In this document: piece by piece, positions 17,979 through 26,361 of the stretch
How the letters are laid out: each line of letters opens with the position of its first letter
Position numbering within the stretch: position 1 is the first letter of the stretch
From: CBDCYS01 sp965226245
GTDB taxonomy: Bacteria; Acidobacteriota; Terriglobia; Bryobacterales; UBA6623
Direction: 5' to 3'
Length of the DNA stretch: 64,000 nt
Assembly (NCBI GenBank): GCA_965226245.1
Contig: CBDDCL010000015.1
Coordinates: 2,604,001 to 2,668,000, forward strand
Translations under genes and position numbers: made by a program
The notes under the pieces: generated by a model
What the model was told of the DNA's origin: nothing
The model's database searches: none
What the model saw: the letters and a program-made list of their open reading frames with translations, nothing else

Positions 17979-19334
17979 ATGTTTGAAAGCCTTACAGAAA
18001 AACTTCAACGTGTCTTCAAAGACCTGCGCGGGGAGGGAAAGCTCACCGAGCAGAATGTCCAAGACGCGCTGAAGCAGATCCGCATGGCTCTGCTCGAGGC
18101 CGATGTCAACTTCAAGGTCGTCAAAGAGCTGATTGAGAACATCCGTCAGAAAGCTTTGGGGCAAGAAGTCCTGACAGCGTTTTCCCCGACCGAGCAAGTG
18201 GTCAAGATCGTCAAGGATGAACTGGTCCGTATCCTCGGCAGCGTTGAATCGAAACTGCGTTTCTCGCGGGATCTGCCGACGCACTACCTGATCGTCGGCC
18301 TGCAAGGATCCGGTAAGACGACCACAACCGGCAAGCTGGCTCGCTGGCTTTCGAAGAATGGCCATCGTCCCCTGATGGTCTCGGTTGACGTTTACCGGCC
18401 GGCGGCGCGCGAGCAATTGCGGGTGGTTGCCGAACAGCTCAAGCTACCGATTTATGCCGGTGATCCGGACGAGACCAGCCCGCTGGCTCTTGCTAAGGGA
18501 GCCCGCCGGGAAGCGAATCAGACCGGCCGCGACGTGGTCCTGGTCGACACCGCTGGACGCTTGCACATCGACGATGAGCTGATGGCTGAGCTGGAACAGC
18601 TCCGCGGGGAGCTGGAGCCGAAGGAGATCCTCTTCGTCGCGGACGCAATGACGGGACAGGACGCGGTCAAATCCGCCGGGCAGTTTCACCAGCGGCTTGG
18701 CATCACCGGCGTCATCCTCACCAAGATGGACGGCGACGCGCGGGGAGGCGCGGCGCTTTCCATTCGGCACGTCACCAAGCGTCCGCTGAAGTTTGTCGGA
18801 ACCGGAGAGAAGCTGGACGCCATCGAGCCCTTCTATCCCGAGCGCATCGTTTCGAGAATTCTGGGTATGGGCGACATGCTGTCGCTGATCGAGAAGGTCG
18901 AAGAGAAGTTCGATGAAAAACAAGCGCTCGAGATGCAGCGCAGTGTTCTCGATGGCGATTTTACGCTCGAGGATTTCCGGCAGCAAATGAGACAGGTCAA
19001 GAAACTGGGGTCGCTCGAGTCGATTCTGGCGATGCTGCCGCAAGTGGGGCCGTTCCAGGGAATGGGCGATGTGGATGTCGACCCAAAGGAGTTGGGCCGC
19101 ATCGAGGCGATCATCACTTCGATGACTTTCAAGGAGAGGCTCAATCACGAGATCATCAATGGCCGCCGCCGCCGCCGCATCGCGAAAGGCAGCGGCACGA
19201 CGGTGCAGCAGGTCAATCAACTGCTCAAGAAATTCCGGCAAGCCCGCCAATTGATGAGGTCCATGGCGGGCGGGATGAAGAAGAAAAAGAAGCGTTTTGG
19301 CGGTATGAATCTGGAAGCGCTCATGCGGCAGTAG
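17979..19334 (+). CDS. ffh: Signal recognition particle protein Ffh
   Basis: Ffh binds 4.5S RNA and signal sequences and delivers nascent membrane proteins to FtsY. From MFESLTEKLQRVFKDL the protein is about 451 residues, with the N helical bundle, G domain motifs GLQGSGKTTTTGKLA, DTAGRL and TKMDGDARGG, and the Met-rich M domain ending in a basic tail. The upstream in-frame ATG at 17949 adds ten unlikely residues. It heads the ribosome/tRNA maturation cluster that follows on the same strand. Confidence 0.97.
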   Translation: MFESLTEKLQRVFKDLRGEGKLTEQNVQDALKQIRMALLEADVNFKVVKELIENIRQKALGQEVLTAFSPTEQVVKIVKDELVRILGSVESKLRFSRDLPTHYLIVGLQGSGKTTTTGKLARWLSKNGHRPLMVSVDVYRPAAREQLRVVAEQLKLPIYAGDPDETSPLALAKGARREANQTGRDVVLVDTAGRLHIDDELMAELEQLRGELEPKEILFVADAMTGQDAVKSAGQFHQRLGITGVILTKMDGDARGGAALSIRHVTKRPLKFVGTGEKLDAIEPFYPERIVSRILGMGDMLSLIEKVEEKFDEKQALEMQRSVLDGDFTLEDFRQQMRQVKKLGSLESILAMLPQVGPFQGMGDVDVDPKELGRIEAIITSMTFKERLNHEIINGRRRRRIAKGSGTTVQQVNQLLKKFRQARQLMRSMAGGMKKKKKRFGGMNLEALMRQ

Positions 19335-19413
19335 CAGCGGCCGCCGATAGCCGCCCCCCAAGATCCCGCCGCCGAACGCTTCACAGTGTAAGAATAGAAG
19401 AAATGGAGGTTGT

Positions 19414-19950
19414 ATGCTCGCAATTCGCTTGGCCCGCGTAGGAGCCAAGAAAAAACCTGCTTACCGGGTTGTCGTGACTGAGAAAAGCCGCGCCCGCGAT
19501 AGCAGCTCGCTTGAAATCGTCGGCCACTATAACCCGACGAAAGATCCGATCATTCTCTCGCTCAAGGAAGACCGCATCGAGTACTGGATCAGCAAGGGGG
19601 CGCAGCCCTCAAAGACCGTGAGCCGGCTGATGAGGTACGAGCCTCCGCCGCCGCCCGCGGTGGAGGAAAAGCCCGCGCCCAAGCCGGAGAAGGCTGCTGA
19701 GCCGGCCCCCGAAGTCGCGCCCGAAGCGGCCTCCGCGGCAGCCGACGCTGCCGAAGCCCCAGCGGAAGCGCCTGCCGAAGAGCCCGAGGCGGCTGCATCC
19801 GACGCAGAACCCGCCGCCGCGGGTGAAGCGCCGGCCGCGGCCGATGCCGCTGGCAGCGAAAAACCGCAAGCGGCTGCCGAGACTCCCGAAGCTGCTGAAC
19901 CAGGCGCCGAGGCTGACTCTTCGGACGAGAGTAAAGCGGAAGGCGAATAG
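19414..19950 (+). CDS. rpsP: 30S ribosomal protein S16 with long Ala/Pro/Glu tail
   Basis: The first 80 residues are a canonical S16 (MLAIRLARVGAKKKPAYRVV ... HYNPTKDPI). They are followed by about 100 residues of low-complexity Ala/Glu/Pro sequence, making 178 residues against the usual 80-90. The start has GGAGG six bases upstream. The acidic, disordered tail would project from the 30S surface near the body; its function is unknown. It lies between ffh and khpA, as in many bacteria. Confidence 0.96.
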   Translation: MLAIRLARVGAKKKPAYRVVVTEKSRARDSSSLEIVGHYNPTKDPIILSLKEDRIEYWISKGAQPSKTVSRLMRYEPPPPPAVEEKPAPKPEKAAEPAPEVAPEAASAAADAAEAPAEAPAEEPEAAASDAEPAAAGEAPAAADAAGSEKPQAAAETPEAAEPGAEADSSDESKAEGE

Positions 19951-20150
19951 GATCGAGCCGGGGCTTAGCTTCGACCCTGAAAGGGGCCGGTACGATAGCG
20001 CCGCCCTCGGGATAGCCGGAAACCCCTGATATAATTGGGGAAGTTTATAACAGAGGAGCGTGGTCAGGCGACCGCCGGTCCAGTGTGTTCCCAGTCTGAA
20101 TTCTAAGGACAGCGGAAGATTGACGACTGGTCATCGACAGGAGGTGGTCC

Positions 20151-20402
20151 GTGGGCAATGCAACGGACGAGATCGTTCAGTTGGTCGAGCTGATCGCGAA
20201 AGCGCTGGTGGATAAACCAGAGGAGGTTTCAGTCAAGGCGGTTGAAGGCGAACAGGTGCTGGTGCTCGAGCTGAGCGTGGATCCAAGCGACTTGGGAAAG
20301 GTGATCGGCAAAAAAGGCCGCACGGTCAAATCGATCCGGTCACTGCTGGGCGCCGCCGGCATGAAGTTGAAGAAGCGGTTTACGCTGGAAATCTTGGAGT
20401 AG
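20151..20402 (+). CDS. khpA: KH-domain RNA-binding protein KhpA
   Basis: An 83-residue single KH domain with the GxxG loop VIGKKGRTVKSIRSLL. The start is GTG (20151), preceded by AGGAGG. It is encoded directly before rimM, overlapping it by one base at the TAG/GTG junction. In Gram-positives KhpA pairs with KhpB to bind many RNAs; here the role is inferred from family and location in the S16-rimM-trmD-L19 cluster. The 200 bp upstream contain no gene. Confidence 0.9.
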   Translation: MGNATDEIVQLVELIAKALVDKPEEVSVKAVEGEQVLVLELSVDPSDLGKVIGKKGRTVKSIRSLLGAAGMKLKKRFTLEILE

Positions 20403-20941
20403 TGTCCGAAGCCGAACGACAGCCGCGATATGTCAGCATCGCCCGGTTGGTTAGGCCGAGAGGAAATCGCGGCGAGCTGATCTGCGAGGATCTCAGCAAC
20501 GATCCGGCCCGCTTTACCGAAGGCGCGCGGGTATTCGTTAGCGATTCCAGGGACCAGCGGACGGAATACTCGCTAGAAAAGGCTTGGCATCATAAAGGCC
20601 GGCTCATTCTGAAGTTCCGAGGGGTCGACACGATTAGCGATGCGGAGGCCCTGCGCGGCTGCGATGTTCAACTCACCGAGGACGAGATTGGCCCCCCGCC
20701 CCAGGGTGAGCATTTTTATAGCGATTTGATCGGTTGTAAAGTCGTTGACGCCGAAACCGGCCGCGGGATTGGAGAAGTGGAAGATATCCTTGAACCGGGA
20801 GGCACGCTGCTGTTGCAAGTCGACGCCGCGGGACGCGAAGTATTGATTCCGTTCGTGCGTGATATATGCGTCGATATCGAGACGGAGCGAAAAATGATTC
20901 GCGTGCGCATGCCGGAAGGGCTAGAGGGACTGAATCCGTGA
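20402..20941 (+). CDS. rimM: Ribosome maturation factor RimM
   Basis: A 179-residue RimM with N-terminal domain (VSIARLVRPRGNRGELICE) and PRC-barrel domain (EHFYSDLIGCKVVDAETG ... EVLIPFVRDICVDIE). It assists 30S head assembly and binds S19. The GTG start overlaps the khpA stop, indicating translational coupling, and trmD begins 2 bp after its stop. Confidence 0.95.
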   Translation: MSEAERQPRYVSIARLVRPRGNRGELICEDLSNDPARFTEGARVFVSDSRDQRTEYSLEKAWHHKGRLILKFRGVDTISDAEALRGCDVQLTEDEIGPPPQGEHFYSDLIGCKVVDAETGRGIGEVEDILEPGGTLLLQVDAAGREVLIPFVRDICVDIETERKMIRVRMPEGLEGLNP

Positions 20942-20942
20942 C

Positions 20943-21728
20943 ATGGTGTTCCATGTCCTTACGATTTTTGAGGAGTTTTTTGAAGGGCCTTTCGATTGTG
21001 GAGTCATTGCCAGAGCCAAGAAGGCCGGACGAATAGAGATTCGATTTCACGATCTGCGGGATTACACCTTCGACCCTCACCGCACGGTGGATGACCGCCC
21101 CTTCGGGGGCGATGAAGGGATGGTCCTCAAGGTAGAGCCGATTTACCTGGCCCTCGAGAAGATTCGGGAAGGTTGGGGTGGCGCCGCCGGGAAGGCAGCG
21201 AGCGGCGAAAAGGAGGGCAAGAAGACGAGCCAGGTTGTGCTTTCCGCCCAAGGCCGCCGCTTTGATCAAGCTGTCGCGGCTCGTCTGGCGGCGTGCGATG
21301 AGGTCGTTCTGATCTGCGGCCGCTACGAGGGAATAGACGAACGCGTCGTCGAGCATTTGGCCGATGAAGAAATCTCTATCGGTGATTTCGTCCTGAGTGG
21401 AGGCGAATGGGCCTGCGGCGTGGTCATCGATTGTGTTGCGCGCCTGTTACCGGGCGTACTCGGAAATGAGGCTTCGGCGCGGCGCGAGTCTTTTGCGCCC
21501 AGGCGGGGAAGCGGGGTGGGTATCCTCGATTTTCCCTACTACACGAGGCCGGCGAGTTTTCGCGATTGGGAAGTCCCCGAGGTCTTGCTGAGTGGTAACC
21601 ACGAACAGATCCGGCGCTGGCGCCGAAGGGCGGCGCTCATCAAGACTCGCGGCAACCGCCCTGATCTGCTGGAAACGGCGGATCTGAGTGAAGAAGATCA
21701 GGAGATGCTTGCGGAAATCGAGCGTTGA
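20943..21728 (+). CDS. trmD: tRNA (guanine-37-N1) methyltransferase TrmD
   Basis: This SPOUT methyltransferase modifies G37 of tRNAs to prevent frameshifting. The 261-residue product shows the substrate loop FDPHRTVDDRPFGGDEGMVL and the trefoil-knot SAM site LICGRYEGIDERVVEH ... EISIGDFVLSGGEWA. A short charged insertion (GGAAGKAASGEKEGKKTSQ) precedes the SAM domain. It is located in the conserved rimM-trmD-rplS order. Confidence 0.96.
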   Translation: MVFHVLTIFEEFFEGPFDCGVIARAKKAGRIEIRFHDLRDYTFDPHRTVDDRPFGGDEGMVLKVEPIYLALEKIREGWGGAAGKAASGEKEGKKTSQVVLSAQGRRFDQAVAARLAACDEVVLICGRYEGIDERVVEHLADEEISIGDFVLSGGEWACGVVIDCVARLLPGVLGNEASARRESFAPRRGSGVGILDFPYYTRPASFRDWEVPEVLLSGNHEQIRRWRRRAALIKTRGNRPDLLETADLSEEDQEMLAEIER

Positions 21729-21837
21729 CTCGTGAACCGAGCCGTGACTGCGGGCAAGCGGCCCAATGAACGGGCGGCCAGCGCTCAAACAAACTGGCGT
21801 CCAGGCGCCGCGAGCCGCCCCAAACAGGAGTTTTCCG

Positions 21838-22191
21838 ATGATGAACAAAGTTCTAAAAAAGATCTACGAAACCCACAAACGGGAAGAGGTCCCGGAGTTG
21901 GAGCCAGGCGATACGGTTCGAGTCCAGGTCAAGATCCGCGAAGGCGACAAGGAACGTCTGCAGGCCTTCGAGGGCGTTTTGATCGCTCGCAACAACACCG
22001 GGCTGAGCGAAACGATCACGGTTCGGAAGATAAGCTTCGGCATCGGAGTGGAAAGAATCTTCCCGCTGCACTCGCCCGTCATCGGCAGCATCCAGATCGT
22101 GCGAAGAGCGCGTGTCCGGCGGGCTAAGCTTTACTATCTGCGAAAGTTGAGAGGCAAGGCTGCCCGGCTGCGAGAGCGCGCCCGCACTTGA
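21838..22191 (+). CDS. rplS: 50S ribosomal protein L19
   Basis: A 117-residue L19 starting MMNKVLKKIYETHKREEVPE, supported by ACAGGAG ten bases upstream. It contains FEGVLIARNNTGLSETITVR and the basic end KLYYLRKLRGKAARL. L19 sits at the 30S-50S interface. The following 254 bp up to rnhB contain only a Pro/Arg-rich frame without credible coding character. Confidence 0.96.
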   Translation: MMNKVLKKIYETHKREEVPELEPGDTVRVQVKIREGDKERLQAFEGVLIARNNTGLSETITVRKISFGIGVERIFPLHSPVIGSIQIVRRARVRRAKLYYLRKLRGKAARLRERART

Positions 22192-22445
22192 GTCCGGCAT
22201 GCCGCAATTCGCTCTATTTCCAAGCCGCGGCCCTAAGGGAGTGCCCATGGGCCGGCCAATCGGAGCCGCGCGCGTAAGCAAGCGGTTGCCCCTACCGGCT
22301 GATCCGCTCCCATCAAACTTCCGGCCCACCCAAAAAGATGAAAACCCGCAGGTTTTCGACCGAGCGGTCCGTTCGGGCACCGGCCAGGCGGCCCCAATAC
22401 CGGCCCCTATACCAGCAATGACCAGTCGCGGGCGGCGACCGTAAC

Positions 22446-23168
22446 ATGCCGGCCCCTCGCCCGACCCGCCAAGGGCCCAAAAAACGCGCGCGGCCCACGT
22501 CCCGGATCGAGCGCACTCTGCGGCGGCAAGGCTATCACCGCATTGCCGGGGTAGACGAAGTTGGCCGGGGCTGCCTGTTTGGACCGGTGGTTGCCGCCGC
22601 TGTCATCCTTGATCCGGCACGGCCGATTCGCGGCCTCAACGACAGCAAGCTGATCGAACCAGAACGGCGCGAAGTCCTGAGCCATCGAATCCGGGAGCGC
22701 GCCCTCGCGGTTGCCGTTGCCGCCTCGGATAGCGCCCGCATCGACCGCTTCAACATCTATCAGGCTTCGCGCCTGGCAATGCGTGATGCGGTTCGATCGC
22801 TCGCTATTGTTCCCGACTATCTGCTGGTGGATGCCATGCGGATCGAACTCGACCTGCCTCAAGAATCTTTGATCCGCGGTGACGGCCGCTCGATCTCGAT
22901 CGCCGCCGCCTCGATCGTAGCCAAGGTCGAACGAGACCGCTGGATGAAAATCTGGGACGAGGCCTATCCGCACTACGGACTCGCCTCAAACAAGGGCTAT
23001 AGCGCGCCCGTCCACCTTCAAGCGCTCAAGGATTTGGGTCCCACCCCGCTCCACCGGCATAGCTTTCGGCCTGTCGCTGAAGCCGCGCCGTTTCCCGCGG
23101 AACTTCCCGCCGGCGAGAATTACATCAACCTGCCGCTCTTCCCGGAGCTAGAGGCCGCCATCCTTTAA
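22446..23168 (+). CDS. rnhB: Ribonuclease HII
   Basis: RNase HII removes RNA from RNA-DNA hybrids and misincorporated ribonucleotides. The 240-residue product has the catalytic pattern IAGVDEVGRGCLFGPVV, DYLLVDAMRIELDLP and SIAAASIVAKVERDR. A basic N-terminal extension (PTRQGPKKRARPTSRIERTL) precedes the core. Its position after rplS is conserved in many bacteria. Confidence 0.95.
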   Translation: MPAPRPTRQGPKKRARPTSRIERTLRRQGYHRIAGVDEVGRGCLFGPVVAAAVILDPARPIRGLNDSKLIEPERREVLSHRIRERALAVAVAASDSARIDRFNIYQASRLAMRDAVRSLAIVPDYLLVDAMRIELDLPQESLIRGDGRSISIAAASIVAKVERDRWMKIWDEAYPHYGLASNKGYSAPVHLQALKDLGPTPLHRHSFRPVAEAAPFPAELPAGENYINLPLFPELEAAIL

Positions 23169-23192
23169 GAACGAGGACGCGAGAGCAAACGC

Positions 23193-23480
23193 ATGGAGAG
23201 TCTGCCCCGCTTCCAAGTTCACGAGTCGGCTGCTTCGCCCCGGCATCGCACCCGCTCCCAGTTTCTCACCCATCTGTTTTTCGTTCTATTTTGTCTGGAG
23301 ATCGGGCTTGTTCTGCTGCTGCTGCCCTGGACGCAACTTTGGGACAACAACTATTTCTTCAGCGTCACCACCCAATGGAACAAGGTGTGGTTGAGCTTCT
23401 ATCTGCGGGGAGCCATCTCGGGTCTCGGGCTCCTCAATATGTGGATCGGCCTCACCGAAGTCTGGCGCCTGCGCCGCTAG
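23193..23480 (+). CDS. Small membrane protein with two transmembrane segments
   Basis: 95 residues: a polar N-terminus, hydrophobic segments LFFVLFCLEIGLVLLLLP and FYLRGAISGLGLLNMWIG, and a loop DNNYFFSVTTQWNKVW between them. It starts 24 bp after rnhB on the same strand, so it is probably cotranscribed. No function recognised. Confidence 0.7.
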   Translation: MESLPRFQVHESAASPRHRTRSQFLTHLFFVLFCLEIGLVLLLLPWTQLWDNNYFFSVTTQWNKVWLSFYLRGAISGLGLLNMWIGLTEVWRLRR

Positions 23481-23836
23481 TGACCAACGCCCTTCCGCGA
23501 TGGATATCTGGGAAGGACACGCACCAATCGCAATCGCGGCGTGGCAGACTTTGGCATCGAAGGCGATGCGGGCACGCGGGGGAGGGATCCATGAGACGGG
23601 TTCGCTGCGCTGTAGCAGCGAGTTTGGATGGGGACATCGTGCAGTGCGGGCGGCTAACTTCAGGTGGATTCGGCGTCCCTGCTGACCAGTTCCTCCTACC
23701 GCAAGATCGCGTCGCTGGCCGAAAACCTCGAGGACCCGGCGCTGATGGGGCGGCTCTACTACTATTGCCGGAACAGTGATGCCTTCTGGAATGGATTTTC
23801 CGAGGCTGCAGCGGCCGATTCGGGGCTGCGGGAAAT
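23481..23836 (+). other. Possible decayed short gene between the membrane protein and folA
   Basis: Frames in this 356-bp stretch do not join cleanly. The last part (23664-23852, plus strand) reads SSSYRKIASLAENLEDPALM ... YYYCRNSDAFWNGFSE, which looks coding, while the sequence before it is broken. It may be a frameshifted small gene cotranscribed with rnhB. Its end overlaps the convergent folA stop by about 16 bp. I cannot name it. Confidence 0.35.
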
Positions 23837-24322
23837 TCAAGGCCGCTCGTAAATGCAAAAGGTGAACGGGTAATCGTTCTTGTCGTCTTCCGAGTGGCGC
23901 TCTTGTTGCAGGAGCTTCCAGCCGGCGAGGTCCGCCTCCGGAAAATAGGCGTCGCCTTCGACGTTCTTATGAACGCGCGTCAAGTAGAGACGTTGCGCCT
24001 GAGGCAGTGCTTCGCGAAAAACGGTCTCCCCCCCGATCACGAACGCTTCTTGTTGGTCTTCGCAGGCGGCGACGGCTTGATCGAATGAGTGAACCACCAC
24101 CACCCCGGGAGATTCATAGCCCAGGTCGCGGGTCATCACGATGGAGGTTCGGTTGGGCAAGGGCCGGCCAATGGAATCGAACGTCTTGCGGCCCATGATG
24201 ATCGCATGCCCCGTGGTGAGCTGCTTGAATCGGCGCAGATCGGCGGACAGCTTCCAAGGCAGGTCGTTCTTCCGGCCAATCACGCCGTTCTCCGATACCG
24301 CCACGATGCAGGAAAGGGTCAT
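23837..24322 (-). CDS. folA: Dihydrofolate reductase
   Basis: A 161-residue DHFR with all usual landmarks: MTLSCIVAVSENGVIGRKND, LPWKLSADLRRFKQLT, IIMGRKTFDSIGRPLPNR and FVIGGETVFREALP. It regenerates tetrahydrofolate oxidised by thymidylate synthase. The gene overlaps thyA by 4 bp (ATGA), so both are cotranscribed and coupled. Confidence 0.97.
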   Translation of the reverse strand: MTLSCIVAVSENGVIGRKNDLPWKLSADLRRFKQLTTGHAIIMGRKTFDSIGRPLPNRTSIVMTRDLGYESPGVVVVHSFDQAVAACEDQQEAFVIGGETVFREALPQAQRLYLTRVHKNVEGDAYFPEADLAGWKLLQQERHSEDDKNDYPFTFCIYERP

Positions 24323-25113
24323 ACCGCCAGCGGCGCCTTGATATGGGGGTGGGGGTCGTAATTTTCCAACGAAAAATCTTCGTACTGAAAGTCGAAGATG
24401 CTCTTGACGGCAGGATTGATATTCAGGGTCGGCAGTGCGCGCGGTTCGCGAGTGAGCTGGAGCCGTGCCTGCTCAACGTGGTTTAGATAAAGGTGAACGT
24501 CACCAAAGGTATGGACGAACTCCCCCGGATCGAGACCCGTCACCTGAGCGGCCATCACTGTCAGCAGACTGTAAGATGCAATGTTGAACGGCACGCCAAG
24601 AAAGACATCGGCGCTGCGCTGATAGAGTTGGCAGCTCAGCTTGCCTCCCGCGACATAGAACTGAAACAGTGCATGGCAAGGCGGCAAGGCCATGTCCGGT
24701 ATCTGTGCCACATTCCAGGCGCTCACAATGAGCCTCCGGGAATCGGGGTTGGATTTGATTTGTTCGATGACGCCGGAGAGCTGGTCAACCGCGTTCCCGC
24801 CGGGCGCGGGCCACGAGCGCCATTGGTATCCGTAGATTGGACCCAGCTCGCCTTCGCTGTCCGCCCATTCGTCCCAAATGCTAACGCGATTGTCGTTGAG
24901 ATAACGAATGTTCGTTTCACCGCGGATGAACCACAGCAGCTCGTAGATGATCGAGCGGAGGTGCAACTTCTTCGTCGTCAGGAGCGGGAAGCTTTCTCGC
25001 AAATCGAAACGCAGTTGACGCCCGAAGACGCTACGCGTCCCGGTGCCGGTGCGGTCACTCTTGGCCACGCCGTTGTCGAGGATGTCCTGTAACAGGTCGA
25101 GATACTGGCGCAT
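24319..25113 (-). CDS. thyA: Thymidylate synthase
   Basis: A 264-residue ThyA, the standard length. Visible are the dUMP/folate-binding RTGTGTRSVFGRQLRFDL, the catalytic cysteine in MALPPCHALFQFYV, and RSADVFLGVPFNIASYS. It makes dTMP from dUMP using methylene-tetrahydrofolate. It is the first gene of a thyA-folA operon. Upstream, 82 bp separate it from the end of the DsbA/FrnE-like gene on the same strand. Confidence 0.97.
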   Translation of the reverse strand: MRQYLDLLQDILDNGVAKSDRTGTGTRSVFGRQLRFDLRESFPLLTTKKLHLRSIIYELLWFIRGETNIRYLNDNRVSIWDEWADSEGELGPIYGYQWRSWPAPGGNAVDQLSGVIEQIKSNPDSRRLIVSAWNVAQIPDMALPPCHALFQFYVAGGKLSCQLYQRSADVFLGVPFNIASYSLLTVMAAQVTGLDPGEFVHTFGDVHLYLNHVEQARLQLTREPRALPTLNINPAVKSIFDFQYEDFSLENYDPHPHIKAPLAV

Positions 25114-25195
25114 TGGGGAAACTACATATTTTGTCAGGATTTTCGCTCCGGGCCAAGTTCACCTAGTTGCGCCGGCGCGGGACGTTCTAAGACGG

Positions 25196-25894
25196 CTATT
25201 CCCCAACCTTGTCCAGGCCCACCCATCCGGAGCTGATCACATTGGCCGAGTCGGTGTTCAGAGCGACTCCATCTAGGTTCAGGCCGGCTTTGGCCAGGGC
25301 CCTGAGGTAGTCTCCCGCGGGCACGGCGCCCTGCAGGGAGGCGCCGCCGTCGATGACTACGGTCGGAACCGCGTTGACCGCGTGAACGCTCATCGCGCCG
25401 GTCACTTTTCTGAATACCTCGGCTTGCAGTTCCTCATCGTCAACGTCGTGCGAAAAGCGGTCCGCGTCGAGCCCGCTGCGGCGCGCAACCTTAACAATAA
25501 CGTCCTTGCTCGTGATGTCTTCGCTGCGGCTGAAATAGGCGGCGAACATCTCAATGTGAAAACGCTCAAAAAGCTCCAGCCCTTGACGCTGTGCGGCGGT
25601 CCCCGCATAAAGTCCTGGCAGGCTCCAGCGAGGCAACGGGCGCTCATCCCACATCTGATAGCTGATCCCGTCCGACCGCGTCATCAAAGCCGCACCTTTC
25701 CAGCCTCGCTCGACGGAGCTCCCCTTGAACTCGAAAGGCGCGGCGTTCCTCTCAGGCCGCAGGGCAAAGGGATGCCACTGGACCGAGATTCTTCCCTGGA
25801 ACTGAGCTTGGAGCTTCCGCAGGCGCACGGCCGCGGGGTAACACCAGGGTCAAAGGTAGTCGGAAAACTCAATCATTCGGATCGGCTCGGTCAC
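25196..25894 (-). CDS. DsbA/FrnE-family thioredoxin-fold oxidoreductase with in-frame TGA at the active site (candidate selenoprotein)
   Basis: Reading from the GTG at 25892-25894 gives MTEPIRMIEFSDYL, then TGA (25850-25852), then PWCYPAAVRLRKLQAQ without any further stop to 25196, about 232 residues. FrnE/DsbA homologues have DxxCPWCY here, so the TGA falls exactly on the first catalytic cysteine, giving UPWC if read as selenocysteine. Downstream features are intact: SVQWHPFALRPERN, a helical insertion, and the cis-Pro loop NAVPTVVIDGG. A hairpin with bulged U lies 20 nt after the TGA. If the TGA is a true stop, only a truncated protein from the internal GTG (25828) lacking the active site could be made. 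It lies directly upstream of thyA-folA. No strong ribosome site precedes either candidate start (GTG, or ATG at 25876). Confidence 0.7.
25817..25836 (-). promoter_or_regulatory. SECIS-like hairpin downstream of the in-frame TGA
   Basis: On the coding strand the segment CCGCGGCCGUGCGCCUGCGG folds as CCGC/GCGG plus GGC/GCC with a single bulged U on the 3' side and a CGUGC apical loop containing GU. The loop starts about 20 nt after the UGA, inside the 16-37 nt window reported for bacterial SECIS elements. The geometry is seen directly; function is inferred and such hairpins can occur by chance in GC-rich sequence. Confidence 0.5.
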
Positions 25895-26346
25895 GTTCTA
25901 ATTGTGTCGGCCCGCGAGTACGCTGTCAAAGGTTGTTCCGGTGCAGCCGGACCCCCCTACACGCAAAGGCGCTAGGAGTTCCTGCTTCTGGTGGCCCCAC
26001 CGGAGCAGAAGTTACGCCTGCAAATATTGAGGGTAACAAGGTCTGGATCATAGCCAGTGCAACTTTTTCCATAGGAAAAACATCTTGCGTGCCAAATGTG
26101 ATTGATTTTCTAGCCCAGCCCGAGTATAGTAGGGTAGGTACTAGTAAGAACTTAGAAAAACCCAGCTTATTGACTTACCTTAGAGAACCAACCAGCTAGG
26201 GACAAGTCAGCACTTCCCCCTAGCCGAGAGGGCTACTGTTTTGGTTGACATGTTAGATGAAAGTTGTTGATTCATAACAATTTATACTATTCGTTGAGTT
26301 CGGAGATCAGCGATTCACGGATGCATGGGGCCTTCTGAGGCTGAAT
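25895..26346. other. AT-rich intergenic region between two divergent genes
   Basis: About 450 bp, clearly lower in GC than the surroundings, with a hairpin at about 25986-26012 (CTTCTGGTGG ... CAGAAG). It should hold divergent promoters for the DsbA/FrnE-like gene and the HD-GYP/GGDEF gene. No coding frame or known riboswitch is apparent. Confidence 0.4.
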
Positions 26347-26361
26347 ATGAGAGGAGCGGGC

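Noticed and set aside
20673..21356. Minus-strand frame antisense to rimM-trmD
   Set aside because: The sense genes are clearly conserved; the antisense frame has no features.
22199..22444. 81-codon frame between rplS and rnhB
   Set aside because: Pro/Arg-rich, no ribosome site, no family; likely leader or spacer.
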